Below the pieces are notes generated by a model. The model ran no database searches and was not told the DNA's origin. It saw nothing but the letters and a program-made list of their open reading frames with translations. From DATFDN01 sp963818885 (GTDB lineage Bacteria > Pseudomonadota > Alphaproteobacteria > Acetobacterales > Acetobacteraceae): a DNA stretch of 64,000 bases. Both the position numbers and the translations under genes were made by a program. The stretch lies in contig CAWFTP010000003.1 of the NCBI GenBank assembly GCA_963818885.1, positions 1-64,000 on the forward strand. Direction: 5' to 3'. Shown here one piece after another: positions 7,964 to 16,629 of this stretch (position 1 is its first letter; every line of letters begins with the position of its first letter).

Positions 7964-9457
7964 ATGGCGAAGTCGGGCAAGCCGAACATCCTGATCCTGT
8001 GGGGTGACGACATCGGCTGGTGGAACATCAGCTACAACAGCCGCGGCCAGATGGGGTATCGGACGCCGAACATCGACCGCATCGGGCACGAGGGGTGCAC
8101 CTTCACCGACTACTACGGCCAGCAGAGCTGCACCGCCGGCCGCGCGGCATTCATCACCGGGCAGAACCCGATCCGCACCGGGCTGACCAAGGTCGGCATG
8201 CCGGGCGCGAGCGTCGGTTTGCACGCCGAGGACCCGACCATCGCCGACCTGCTGAAGCCGCTCGGCTACGCGACCGGGCAGTTCGGCAAGAACCATCTCG
8301 GCGACAAGGATCCATACCTGCCGACGATGCATGGGTTCGATGAGTTCTTCGGCAATCTGTATCACCTGAATGCCGAGGAGGAGCCCGAGCTGCCCGACTA
8401 CCCGAAGGACCCCGCGTTCAGGAAGCAGTTCGGCCCTAGAGGTGTGCTGCACTGCATCGCGGACGGCAAGGGCGGGCAGACTGTCGAGGACACTGGCCCG
8501 CTGACCAAGAAGCGCATGGAGACGATCGACGATGAGGTGACCGACCGGGCGCTCGCCTGGATCGACAAGGTGCACAAGGAGGGCAAGCCGTTCTTCATGT
8601 GGTACAATACCACGGCCATGCACTTCCGGACCCATTCGGCCGAGAAGCACAAGGGCAAGAGCGGCCAGGGCTTCTACAACGACGTCATGGTCGCGCATGA
8701 CGAGAATATCGGCCGCATGCTGGCGAAGCTCGACGAGCTCGGCATCGCCGACGACACGATCGTCATGTACTCGACCGACAACGGCCCGCACTACAACAGC
8801 TGGCCGGACGCCGGGATCACCCCCTTCCGCAGCGAGAAGAACACCAACTGGGAAGGCGGCTGGCGGGTGCCGGTCTTCGTGCGCTGGCCGGGCAAGATCA
8901 AGCCGGGCTCGGTGTTCAACGACATCGCCTCGCACCAGGACTGGCTGCCGACACTGCTCGCTGCCGCCGGCGACCCGGACATATCGGCGAAGCTGCTCGA
9001 AGGGTACAAGGCCGGAAACAAGACCTTCAAGGTGCACATCGACGGCTACAACCTGATCCCGTATCTGACCGGCGAGGCGAAGGAGAGTCCCCGCAGGTTC
9101 TTCTTCTACATCAGCGATGACGGCGACATCCTCGGCATCCGCATGGGCGACTGGAAGGTCGTGCTGATGGAGCAGCGGGCGAAGCAGCTGCTGTGCTGGT
9201 TCGAGCCATTCGTGAAGCTGCGGGCGCCGAAGATATTCAACCTGCGGCGCGACCCGTTCGAGCGGGCGGACGAAAACTCGAACACCTACTGGGATTGGGT
9301 GCTCGACCACGTTCCCCTTGTCTACGGGATGCAGGCGATCGTCGCCCAGCAGATCGGCAACTTCGTCAAGTTCCCGCCGCGCCAGAAGCCCGCGTCATTC
9401 AATCTCGATGCCGTGCTCGCACAGCTCCAGGAAGCACAGAGCAGCGCGCACCACTGA
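7964..9457 (+). CDS. arylsulfatase (sulfatase family)
   Basis: The 497-residue hydrolase of sulfate esters has the nucleophile motif C-T-A-G-R at residues 56-60. C56 would be converted to formylglycine by a generating enzyme that is not encoded here. Metal-binding aspartates lie in GDDIGW near residue 14 and in YSTDNGPHY near 270. No signal peptide is visible, so it appears cytoplasmic. A good ribosome site, AAGGAGAG, precedes the ATG. The physiological substrate cannot be told from sequence. Confidence 0.9.
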   Translation: MAKSGKPNILILWGDDIGWWNISYNSRGQMGYRTPNIDRIGHEGCTFTDYYGQQSCTAGRAAFITGQNPIRTGLTKVGMPGASVGLHAEDPTIADLLKPLGYATGQFGKNHLGDKDPYLPTMHGFDEFFGNLYHLNAEEEPELPDYPKDPAFRKQFGPRGVLHCIADGKGGQTVEDTGPLTKKRMETIDDEVTDRALAWIDKVHKEGKPFFMWYNTTAMHFRTHSAEKHKGKSGQGFYNDVMVAHDENIGRMLAKLDELGIADDTIVMYSTDNGPHYNSWPDAGITPFRSEKNTNWEGGWRVPVFVRWPGKIKPGSVFNDIASHQDWLPTLLAAAGDPDISAKLLEGYKAGNKTFKVHIDGYNLIPYLTGEAKESPRRFFFYISDDGDILGIRMGDWKVVLMEQRAKQLLCWFEPFVKLRAPKIFNLRRDPFERADENSNTYWDWVLDHVPLVYGMQAIVAQQIGNFVKFPPRQKPASFNLDAVLAQLQEAQSSAHH

Positions 9458-9507
9458 CCACGCGCGCCTCACCCTTCATCCTCCCGCGCCGCGACGCGGG
9501 CTCCTCC

Positions 9508-9542
9508 CTCTCCCCTCTCCCGCGTCGCGGGAGAGGGGAGAG
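9508..9542. terminator. strong hairpin repeat between convergent genes
   Basis: Perfect 15-bp arms surround a CGTCG loop, between the ends of the convergent sulfatase and thioesterase genes. It belongs to the dispersed GAGAGGGG-type hairpin family and could serve as a bidirectional terminator, although it has no T-run. Confidence 0.5.
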
Positions 9543-9581
9543 GCCAGGTGAGGGGTGAGGGACGTGCCGGGCGCGTGCTAC

Positions 9582-10073
9582 TCAGCCTCCCAAAATCATC
9601 AGCGTGGTGGTGCCGTGGGCGATCAGCTTGCCCGCGGCATCCACCATGCTCCCTTCCGCCGTCGCGATGGTGCGGCCGCGATGCAGAAGCCGCCCCTCCG
9701 CCCGCACCTCCCCCGTGCTCGCGAACATCGGGCGCACCATGTTGAGCTTGAACTCGATCGTCGTGTTGCCGACCCCCGCCGGCAGCGTGCTGACTAGCGC
9801 GAGGCCCATCGCGGAGTCGAGCATCGCCGCCGTGAAGGCGCCGTGCACCGTGCCGCCCGGATTGTAATGCCGCTCATCCGGCGTGGCGGCGAACACCACC
9901 CTGCCCTCCTCCGCCTCCACCAGCCGCATGTTCATCAGCGCCTGCATCGGCGCGACGCCGAGCCTGCCGTCGCGGATCGCGCAGAGCTGCTCGAGGCCGG
10001 ACAGGGTCCGCTTGGCCTCCTCGGGGATGGGAGCGGGCGTCGGTCGTTCCGGCACGGCGATAGCATCCGTCAT
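9582..10073 (-). CDS. PaaI-family hotdog thioesterase
   Basis: The protein of about 163 residues has the single hotdog fold of PaaI/4HBT-type acyl-CoA thioesterases. The HYNPGGTVHGAFTAAMLDSAMGLAL stretch contains the catalytic helix, and TIEFKLNMVRPM follows. It likely hydrolyses aryl- or acyl-CoA esters. The start at 10073 (MTDAIAVPERP) follows AGAGAAGG and is preferred over an in-frame ATG 54 bases upstream. It is divergent from the GNAT pair. Confidence 0.85.
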   Translation of the reverse strand: MTDAIAVPERPTPAPIPEEAKRTLSGLEQLCAIRDGRLGVAPMQALMNMRLVEAEEGRVVFAATPDERHYNPGGTVHGAFTAAMLDSAMGLALVSTLPAGVGNTTIEFKLNMVRPMFASTGEVRAEGRLLHRGRTIATAEGSMVDAAGKLIAHGTTTLMILGG

Positions 10074-10163
10074 GAGGCCTTCTCTTCGCGGTTCGCGCCC
10101 AATGGAGGCGTTGTCCTGTATGGTCACCCTTTATCGGAGAGCGGGCAACGCGTGGAGGTAGAG

Positions 10164-10601
10164 ATGAGGCGGGCCACTGTGGAGGATGCGCCGGCGATCC
10201 GCGAGTTGACGCGTGCGGCCTATGCGAAATGGGTGCCGGTGATCGGCCGCGAGCCCACGCCGATGACGGCCGACTATGTCGAAGCCGTGCGGGACCACCT
10301 CATCGACCTGCTGTACGTGGATGGAGAGCTGACGGGCCTGATCGAGATGATCCCCGAGGCGGACCATCTGCTGATCCAGAACGTGGCAGTGTCCCCCAGC
10401 TTTCAGCATCGTGGCTACGGGCGGAGGCTGATGGCCCACGCCGAAGGACTGGCGGTTTCGCTCGGCTACCGGGAGGTGAGGCTCTACACCAACCGGCTGT
10501 TCGCCGAGAACGTGCAGCTATATCTCAAACTTGGCTATCGGGTGGATCGCGAGGAGGCGTGGAAAGGGGGCGTGGCCGTGTATATGAGCCAGCGCCTTTG
10601 A
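10164..10601 (+). CDS. GNAT N-acetyltransferase, first of a coupled pair
   Basis: The 145-residue GNAT has the acetyl-CoA pyrophosphate loop QHRGYGRRLM near residue 87 after the beta4 strand LLIQNVAVSPSF. The common C-terminal segment EVRLYTNRLFAENVQLYLKLGY follows. ATG 10164 has GGAGG five bases upstream; an in-frame GTG at 10152 is an alternative. The stop overlaps the TTG start of the next GNAT. The substrate is unknown. Confidence 0.82.
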   Translation: MRRATVEDAPAIRELTRAAYAKWVPVIGREPTPMTADYVEAVRDHLIDLLYVDGELTGLIEMIPEADHLLIQNVAVSPSFQHRGYGRRLMAHAEGLAVSLGYREVRLYTNRLFAENVQLYLKLGYRVDREEAWKGGVAVYMSQRL

Positions 10602-11059
10602 ATAGGCGCGCGGAGACGAGTGTTCGCCCGGCGAACGCCGCCGACCTGTCGGCGATGACGCGCATCGTGGCGGCGGCCTACACCAAATACATCGCCCGCA
10701 TCGGCAAACCTCCCGCACCGATGCTCGACGACTATGCGGCGCATGTGCGCGCGCACGCCGCCTGGGTGATCGAGGATCACGGAACCATCGCCGGGCTGAT
10801 CGTGCTGCTGCCGATGCACGATCATTTGCTTCTCGACAACGTGGCGGTTGATCCGGCGCTGCACGGGCGCGGACTCGGCGGCAGGCTCATCGCGTTCGCC
10901 GAACGCGAGGCACGGAGGCGCGGATACCCCGAGGTGCGGCTCTATACACACGAGGCGATGACGGAGAACCTCGCGATGTATCCGGCGCTCGGCTGGCAGG
11001 AGACGGGGCGTGGTGAGCAGGCCGGGTATCGGCGGGTGTTTTTTAGGAAGACGGTTTAG
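10598..11059 (+). CDS. GNAT N-acetyltransferase, second of a coupled pair
   Basis: The 153-residue GNAT is a clear paralogue of its neighbour. It shows LLLDNVAVDPALHGRGLGGRLI and EVRLYTHEAMTENLAMYPALGW at the same places. The only plausible start is a TTG overlapping the stop of the first GNAT (TTGA), so translation is coupled. The pair probably arose by tandem duplication and may act as a heterodimer, which is an inference. Confidence 0.8.
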   Translation: MNRRAETSVRPANAADLSAMTRIVAAAYTKYIARIGKPPAPMLDDYAAHVRAHAAWVIEDHGTIAGLIVLLPMHDHLLLDNVAVDPALHGRGLGGRLIAFAEREARRRGYPEVRLYTHEAMTENLAMYPALGWQETGRGEQAGYRRVFFRKTV

Positions 11060-11212
11060 CCGGTGCGAGCCCGAACGCGGGCGCAAGGGTTGCCACCAGG
11101 GAACTGTTGCTGTCGGCCACTGCGGGTGAACCGCCTTTGGAATCGCGGTCAGTTCGCCTTGCATCTTTCTGTTTGAACGACGGAAGGATTACGGATTAGA
11201 ATTTTGCCACGA

Positions 11213-11231
11213 CATTGCCCAAAAGGCAATG
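11213..11231. repeat. hairpin upstream of the low-G+C membrane gene
   Basis: A perfect inverted repeat CATTGCC-CAAAA-GGCAATG lies 54 bp before the next gene. There is no T-run. It could be a terminator of the GNAT pair or an operator. Nothing else is visible in 11060-11285. Confidence 0.4.
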
Positions 11232-11285
11232 ATCGTCAAAGATGTGGGTTGGTGAGGTGGTGACACGTCTCCGCCCTTTTTCTCA

Positions 11286-11930
11286 ATGGGAGGGGCCGTA
11301 ACCGTGTTGTCGTTATTGACGGTACCTTTTGCCATCCTGAATTTTTTCGGTGTCCTTGGCGGAGCAATTTGGCTTGCGATACTCGGCAAATGGTCTTTGC
11401 TGGGTATAGGTGTCGCCTGCATGTTTTTGTCTGGTTTGGGATTACGTGTCGCCCTCATTCCGGGCACTCTTATCGGCATGATCGCTACGCCCTTCTTTGG
11501 TCGCCGTTTCTGGTTCCTGGGGTTCCCGTTCATACTGGCCGGGTCGATCTACTCTAATGCGATCATCGGAATATGGTGTCTCCTTGTCGTCGCCTTTTTC
11601 GTGGACCATGCCGGTGCTGATGCGACAGTCCCGGCTCTGCTGTGGGCTTACGGCGTGGCCATCGCACCACTGAGTTACATGACAGCCAAAGACTCTAGCG
11701 CGTCGGATGGCGCAGGCTTCGGCGATGTGCTGATAACGTTCTGTTCTCAGATTGCCGTGGTCGCGATGGGAGTTGTTGTTCTTACGAAAGGTTCTGATCT
11801 GCACGCTCTCATTGAGGCATGTGCGGGGACCATGATCATAGCGACTGTGCTGCATGCCATAGCGGCTTTTCTTCTAATGAGAGAAGCATCGAAGGAAGCC
11901 GCCTTCGCAGGAGAGTTTCGGGCGAGCTAG
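11286..11930 (+). CDS. hypothetical multi-pass membrane protein
   Basis: I do not recognise this family. The 214-residue protein is strongly hydrophobic with about six TM helices, among them AILNFFGVLGGAIWLAIL and LGIGVACMFLSGLGL. Its codon use and A+T content differ visibly from the G+C-rich genes on both sides, which suggests recent acquisition. No neighbour gives a functional clue. The ATG follows AATGGGAGGGG-like sequence poorly spaced, so the exact start is uncertain. Confidence 0.6.
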   Translation: MGGAVTVLSLLTVPFAILNFFGVLGGAIWLAILGKWSLLGIGVACMFLSGLGLRVALIPGTLIGMIATPFFGRRFWFLGFPFILAGSIYSNAIIGIWCLLVVAFFVDHAGADATVPALLWAYGVAIAPLSYMTAKDSSASDGAGFGDVLITFCSQIAVVAMGVVVLTKGSDLHALIEACAGTMIIATVLHAIAAFLLMREASKEAAFAGEFRAS

Positions 11931-12115
11931 AGCGGGATCATCTCGGGTGGGATCAGAACCCGAATGAGAATTTTCATCGCGAGCCGCCTGTAGGCGGCGT
12001 AGCGATCCAGGAGGCGGTTAGCACTGAAACTTGGCCGCGACACCACCGCCCCTCCCGCCGGCTTGCCACCCGCCCCTCGTCATGCTTTGGCCGGACCACC
12101 CGACGGAGGCGCGCC

Positions 12116-13651
12116 ATGTTCGAGTATCCGGCCGACACGATCACCGCCCTGCTCACCAAGGGCACCGATGCCGCCCCGGCGATCCGCGCGCCCGGCCGCC
12201 CTCCGCTCACGCACGGCGCGCTGCGGGCGCTGGTGTCGCAGACGGTTGCCGACCTCAACCGCCTTGGCATCGGGCGCGGCGACCGGGTCGCGATCGTGCT
12301 GCCGAACGGGCCGGAGATGGCGGCGTCCTTCGTCGCGATCGGCGCCGGCGCCACCACCGCGCCGCTCAACCCCGCGTACCGGACCGAGGAGTTCGAGTTC
12401 TACCTGAGCGACCTCAACGCCAAGGCGCTGGTGATCGCCGAAGGCATGGAAAGCCCGTCGCGCGATGTCGCCGCGCGCCGCAACATCCCGATCGTCGAGC
12501 TGGTCCCGGACGCCGCCGGCCCCGCCGGCGCGTTCACCCTGCGCGCCCCCGCCTCGATGACCGGCACGCCAACACAAGGCGGCACGGCGGAGGCGCAGGA
12601 TGTCGCGCTCGTGCTGCACACCTCGGGCACCACGTCCCGGCCGAAGATCGTCCCGCTGCGCCACATCAACGTGACCGCGTCCGCCTACCATATCGGCGCG
12701 ACGCTAAATCTGACCGCGGACGACACCTGCCTCAACATCATGCCGCTATTCCACATCCACGGCTTGATCGCGGCGACGCTGTCGAGCCTCGCCGCCGGCG
12801 CCTCGGTGTTCTGCACGCCCGGCTTCAACGCCTTCCGCTTCTTCACCTGGTTCGCCGAAGCGCACCCGACCTGGTACACCTCGGTCCCCACGATGCACCA
12901 GGCGATCCTCGGCCTCGCCGGGCGGCATGCGGACACCATCAAGAACGGCCGGCTGCGCTTCATCCGCTCCTCCTCGTCCTCGCTGCCGCCGCAGGTGATG
13001 GCCTCGCTCGAGGAGATTTTCGGCGTCCCCGTCGTCGAGGCGTACGGCATGACCGAGGCGGCGCATCAGATGGCGTCCAACCCGCTGCCGCCGGGCAAGC
13101 GCTACCCGGGCTCGGTCGGCAAGGCGGCGGGGCCGGAGATCGCGATCATGGATTCCGAGGGCACGCTGCTGGCAACGGGCGAGTTGGGCGAGGTCGTGAT
13201 TCGCGGCCGCGACGTGACCGCCGGCTACGAGAACAACCCGGCGGCAAACGCCGCCGCCTTCACCAATGGCTGGTTCCGCACCGGCGATCAGGGCGTGCTC
13301 GACGAGGAGGGCTATCTGCGCCTCACCGGCCGATTGAAGGAGCTCATCAATCGCGGCGGCGAAAAGATCAGCCCGATCGAGGTCGATGTCGTGCTGCTGG
13401 ATCATCCCGCCGTCGCGCAGTGCCTGACATTCGCCATGCCGCACGCGATGCTGGGCGAGGAGGTCGCCGCCGCGATCGTCCTCGCCGAAGGCGCCACGGT
13501 TGCGGACCACGAGCTGCGCGAATTCGTCTCCACGCGGCTCGCGCAATTCAAGGTGCCGCGCAAGTTCGTGTTCCTGGAGGAAATCCCCAAAGGCGCGACG
13601 GGCAAGCTCCAGCGCATCGGCCTCGCCGAGAAGCTCGGCATTACCGCGTGA
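12116..13651 (+). CDS. acyl-CoA ligase, oxalyl-CoA synthetase-like
   Basis: This adenylate-forming ligase of 511 residues has the P-loop-like motif LHTSGTTSRPKIVPL (near residue 165), AYGMTEAAHQM (near 308), the hinge LTGRLKELINRGGEKISP (near 405) and the catalytic lysine in KGATGKLQR near the end. MPLFHIHGLI, RSSSSSLPP and the AAHQMASNPLPP stretch resemble the yeast Pcs60/plant AAE3 branch that activates oxalate. The substrate remains an inference. GGAGG lies six bases before the ATG. The next gene overlaps by GTGA. Confidence 0.85.
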   Translation: MFEYPADTITALLTKGTDAAPAIRAPGRPPLTHGALRALVSQTVADLNRLGIGRGDRVAIVLPNGPEMAASFVAIGAGATTAPLNPAYRTEEFEFYLSDLNAKALVIAEGMESPSRDVAARRNIPIVELVPDAAGPAGAFTLRAPASMTGTPTQGGTAEAQDVALVLHTSGTTSRPKIVPLRHINVTASAYHIGATLNLTADDTCLNIMPLFHIHGLIAATLSSLAAGASVFCTPGFNAFRFFTWFAEAHPTWYTSVPTMHQAILGLAGRHADTIKNGRLRFIRSSSSSLPPQVMASLEEIFGVPVVEAYGMTEAAHQMASNPLPPGKRYPGSVGKAAGPEIAIMDSEGTLLATGELGEVVIRGRDVTAGYENNPAANAAAFTNGWFRTGDQGVLDEEGYLRLTGRLKELINRGGEKISPIEVDVVLLDHPAVAQCLTFAMPHAMLGEEVAAAIVLAEGATVADHELREFVSTRLAQFKVPRKFVFLEEIPKGATGKLQRIGLAEKLGITA

Positions 13652-14622
13652 GGATCGGCATCTTCGGCGCCGGCGCGATCGGCGGGTTCCTCGGCGCCCG
13701 CCTCGCCGCCGCCGGCGCCGAGGTGACGTTCATCGCCCGCGGCCCGCATCTCGCCGCGATGCAGGCGAACGGCGTGCGCCTGATCAGCGAAGGCGAAACC
13801 ATCACCGTCCATCCGCGCTGCCTCGCCGACCCGGCCGAGGCGGGCGTGCAGGACTATGTCGTGGTCACCCTGAAGGCGCACTCGCTCCCCGCCGCCGCGC
13901 CCCAGATCGCGCGGATGATCGGGCCGGAGAGCGCGCTGGTGACCGGCATCAACGGCGTGCCCTATTGGTATTTCTACGGGCTCGACGGGCCGTGGCGCGA
14001 CCGGCGGGTGCGCGCGGTCGATCCGGACGAAACCTTGTGGGACGCGCTGCCGCCGTCGCAGGCGATCGGCTGCGTCGTCTATCCCGCCGCCGAAGTCGTC
14101 GAGCCGGGGGTGATCGCGCATTCCTACGGCGATCGCTTCTCGCTGGGCGAGCCGGACGGATCGCGCTCGCCGCGCATCGAGGCGCTCTCCAAGCTGCTGA
14201 TCGGCGCCGGGCTGAAGGCGCCGGTGCGCCCGCGCATCCGCGACGAAATCTGGATCAAGCTGTGGGGAAACCTCGCCTTCAACCCGCTATCCGCTCTGAC
14301 GCTGGCGACGCTCGACCGGCTGACCGGTGACCCCGAGCTGCGCGCCCTCTGCAAGGCGATGATGCTGGAGGCCAAGGCGGTCGCCGAGGCGCTCGGCACG
14401 CGCTTCGGGATCGACGTGGAGCGGCGCATCGACGGCGCCGCCGAGGTCGGCGAGCACAAGACCTCCATGCTGCAGGACCTGGAGCGCGGCCGGCCGATGG
14501 AGACCGACGCGCTGCTCGGCGCGGTGGTCGAGCTGGGCGAGGTTGTGGGACGCGAGATGCCGCTATGCCGCGCAGTCCTCGCGCTGGTGCGCGAGCGCGC
14601 GCGGCAGGCGGGCTGCTACTGA
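13648..14622 (+). CDS. 2-dehydropantoate 2-reductase family protein
   Basis: The 324-residue NADP-dependent reductase of the ApbA/PanE family has the Rossmann motif IFGAGAIGGFLGARLA at residues 4-19. The catalytic-lysine region is ALVTGINGVPYW followed by KLWGNLAFNPLSALT, and the C-terminal substrate domain contains HKTSMLQDLERGRPMETDAL. Paralogues of panE in catabolic operons often act on other 2-oxo acids, so pantothenate synthesis is not assured. The GTG start overlaps the ligase stop and its own stop overlaps the next gene. Confidence 0.87.
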   Translation: MRIGIFGAGAIGGFLGARLAAAGAEVTFIARGPHLAAMQANGVRLISEGETITVHPRCLADPAEAGVQDYVVVTLKAHSLPAAAPQIARMIGPESALVTGINGVPYWYFYGLDGPWRDRRVRAVDPDETLWDALPPSQAIGCVVYPAAEVVEPGVIAHSYGDRFSLGEPDGSRSPRIEALSKLLIGAGLKAPVRPRIRDEIWIKLWGNLAFNPLSALTLATLDRLTGDPELRALCKAMMLEAKAVAEALGTRFGIDVERRIDGAAEVGEHKTSMLQDLERGRPMETDALLGAVVELGEVVGREMPLCRAVLALVRERARQAGCY

Positions 14623-15059
14623 TGGCGTCGCGCGAGCCGGAGCTGTTCCTGACCGACGCGCCCGACGCTTCCGCCGAGAAGATCGTCGAGACGGGGCTGG
14701 CGGAGTTCAACCGCCAGCAGGCCGGGTACGTCGACTCCCGGCCGCTCGCCGTGCTGGCGCGCGATCCGGATTCCGGCGAGGTCCTGGGCGGCCTGCTCGG
14801 ACGCACGACGCTCGGCCTGTTCTTCGTCGATGTCATCCACTTGCCCGCATCCACCCGCGGTCATCGCCTGGGGAGCCGAATGCTGGCGATGGCGGAGGCG
14901 GAAGCGGTGCGGCGCGGCTGCACGCAGGCGGTGCTGTTCACCATCCATTTCCAGGCGCCCGGGTTCTACGCCGCGCACGGCTGGCGCGAGATCGCGCGCG
15001 TCGAATGCGATCCGCCCGGCCACACGCGCATCTGCATGAGCAAGCGCCTAGTTGGATAA
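14622..15059 (+). CDS. GNAT N-acetyltransferase
   Basis: The 145-residue GNAT has RGHRLGSRMLAMAEAEA as its acetyl-CoA loop and FTIHFQAPGFYAAHGW as its C-terminal half. It is the third gene of the ligase/reductase operon, joined by a TGATG overlap. The target is unknown. Its 3' end overlaps by 12 bp the end of the convergent beta-propeller gene. Confidence 0.82.
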   Translation: MASREPELFLTDAPDASAEKIVETGLAEFNRQQAGYVDSRPLAVLARDPDSGEVLGGLLGRTTLGLFFVDVIHLPASTRGHRLGSRMLAMAEAEAVRRGCTQAVLFTIHFQAPGFYAAHGWREIARVECDPPGHTRICMSKRLVG

Positions 15060-15705
15060 CCGCGCGGCGACCCGCCTGGGCCGGCGGACCACCCTCACCT
15101 TCCCGCTGCTTCCGCCGCCGCAGAAGAACCGATCGCCGCCGTCTGACTCGAGCCCCGACACGCTCACGCCTTGCGGCATCTCGATCCGCTCTTGGACCTC
15201 CCCTGTCTGCGGATCGATCCGTCGCAGATCGCTCGCCTCATTCTCCGAGGTGCCGTGCCAGAGCTCGCCGTCGACCCAGGTGACCCCCGTGACGAAGCGG
15301 CTGCACTCGATGGTGCGCAGGATCGCGCCCGTCCGAGGATCGACCTGGTGGATCTTCCGCGCCCGGGTACTCACCGACCCAGAGCGTCCCCTCGGCCCAG
15401 GCGAGTCCGGAATCGCCACCGCCGCCCGGCGCCGGGATCGTGGCGAGCACGTCACCGGTTCGGGGATCGATCTTCTCAATGCGATCCTCGGCGATCTGAA
15501 ACAGGTGCTGGCCGTCAAACGCGGTCCCCGCGTGCGCGGTCACGTTGATCGAGCGCAGCGTCTCCCCGCTCACCGGATCGAGCGCATCGAGCTTGTCGCC
15601 GGCAGCGACCCAGACGTGGCTTCCGTCATACGTGACGCCATGCACATGCTCGACCCCCGGAAGGGGCCCATACTCACGAAGGATTTCGGCGGCTGCTCGT
15701 TTCAT
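15048..15705 (-). pseudogene. YncE/SMP-30-like beta-propeller protein, frameshifted
   Basis: The protein of about 218 residues has repeated blades of the pattern DG..VWVAAGDKLDALDPVSGETLRSI, as in YncE-type or glutamine-cyclotransferase-like propellers. One extra C near 15365 (CGCCCGGG) breaks the frame between GTLWVGEY and RARKIHQVDP; otherwise both halves are well preserved. No signal peptide is seen with start 15705. A diverged copy of the 3' end of the neighbouring regulator gene lies directly upstream. The function is unknown. Confidence 0.7.
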
Positions 15706-15715
15706 GCGATCCACC

Positions 15716-15784
15716 TTAGTCGCCCCGGCAGCGGGGCGGGGAGTAACAACGTCGTCGTGAATTCCCGGCACGGGCGGCGTCATC
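15716..15784 (-). repeat. diverged copy of the 3' end of the HTH regulator gene
   Basis: About 68 bases are similar to 16630-16699 in the same orientation. In the intact copy they encode the last residues of the regulator (MTPPVPGFTTTLL...). Here a few substitutions and a small indel remove the frame. Together the two copies bracket the vapBC module. Confidence 0.7.
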
Positions 15785-15790
15785 CGGCAA

Positions 15791-15818
15791 CGCATTTGCG
15801 GCGCGAGCGACAAATGCG
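15791..15818. promoter_or_regulatory. palindromic operator candidate of vapBC-1
   Basis: Perfect 8-bp arms CGCATTTG and CAAATGCG are separated by 12 bases, 40 bp upstream of the antitoxin start. This is the position expected for an autorepression operator. Binding is inferred. Confidence 0.5.
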
Positions 15819-15857
15819 ACGCTTGAATAGCCCTTTCTTCCAGGCCAATATAGCCAG

Positions 15858-16157
15858 ATGAAGATAGCGAGCATCTCCGAAGCCAAGAACGGTCTGAGCG
15901 CTCTGATCGACGGCCTCAAAACCGGCTCGCCCGTGCTCATCGTCGATCGGGGGCGGCCCGTCGCGCGCCTCGAGCCGGTCGCCGGCAGCCCGCAAGACGA
16001 GCCGGAGGGAAGGCTGTCGCGGCTGCTTCGCGACGGCGTCGTGCGATCGCGCCGCGGCGATCCGCCGCGGGGGCTGTTCGCCAGTCAGCCGCCGCGCCTT
16101 CGCGCCGGCATGTCGGGCGTTGACGCGCTGATCAGGGAACGCCGGGAAGGCCGGTGA
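15858..16157 (+). CDS. vapB: Phd/YefM-type antitoxin
   Basis: The 99-residue protein starts with the Phd/YefM DNA-binding fold: MKIASISEAKNGLSALIDGL, then PVLIVDRGRPVARLEPV. A flexible arginine-rich C-terminal half should wrap the toxin. Its stop overlaps the GTG start of the PIN toxin, giving an antitoxin-first, coupled pair. Confidence 0.85.
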   Translation: MKIASISEAKNGLSALIDGLKTGSPVLIVDRGRPVARLEPVAGSPQDEPEGRLSRLLRDGVVRSRRGDPPRGLFASQPPRLRAGMSGVDALIRERREGR

Positions 16158-16588
16158 AATTCTGGGACGCCTCGGCGATCGTGCCGTTGCTGGTCAATGA
16201 GAAAACAACCGGGCGCCTGCAAGCGCTCGCGCAACGCGATCCCGACATGCTGGCATGGTGGGGATCGACAATCGAATGCGCTTCCGCCTTGGCCCGCCTT
16301 GAACGCGACGGGGCGCTCGACGCGAAGGGTGCCGAGCTTGCATTCCGGCGGCTGACGCAGGTCGCCGGCGCCTGGCACGAGATCGAACCGAGCGAAATTG
16401 TCCGCGAAAACGCAGTCAGGTTCCTGCGCGTGCATCCGCTTCGGGCAGCCGATGCGTTGCAGCTCGCCGCGGCGTTCGTTGCCGCGGAACGCCGCCCCGC
16501 GTCGCTCCGGGTGGTCACGCTGGACGAGCGCCTTGCCGATGCGATGCGCAAGGAAGGGTTCGCGGTGAACGACATCGCGGCGGAGTAA
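16154..16588 (+). CDS. vapC: VapC-type PIN-domain toxin
   Basis: The 144-residue PIN nuclease has acidic active-site positions in FWDASAIVPLL (D5), the helix STIECASALARLE, LRAADALQLAAA and LDERLADAM. VapC toxins cleave structured RNAs such as tRNA. The GTG start overlaps the antitoxin stop. The cassette lies between a regulator gene and the copy of that regulator's 3' end. Confidence 0.87.
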   Translation: MKFWDASAIVPLLVNEKTTGRLQALAQRDPDMLAWWGSTIECASALARLERDGALDAKGAELAFRRLTQVAGAWHEIEPSEIVRENAVRFLRVHPLRAADALQLAAAFVAAERRPASLRVVTLDERLADAMRKEGFAVNDIAAE

Positions 16589-16629
16589 CCGTACCAGGTA
16601 GCTGGACGCGGCTGGATTCGGATTTGTCC

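Noticed and set aside
12031..13647. Open frame running in front of the reductase in a shifted frame of the ligase gene
   Set aside because: The ligase frame carries all adenylation motifs; the shifted reading is Arg/Pro/Ala-rich noise.
15716..15784. Reading the repeated HDDVV-encoding segment as the start of the propeller protein
   Set aside because: The propeller family begins near MKRAAAEILREYGPLPG; the upstream segment is the copied 3' end of the regulator gene.
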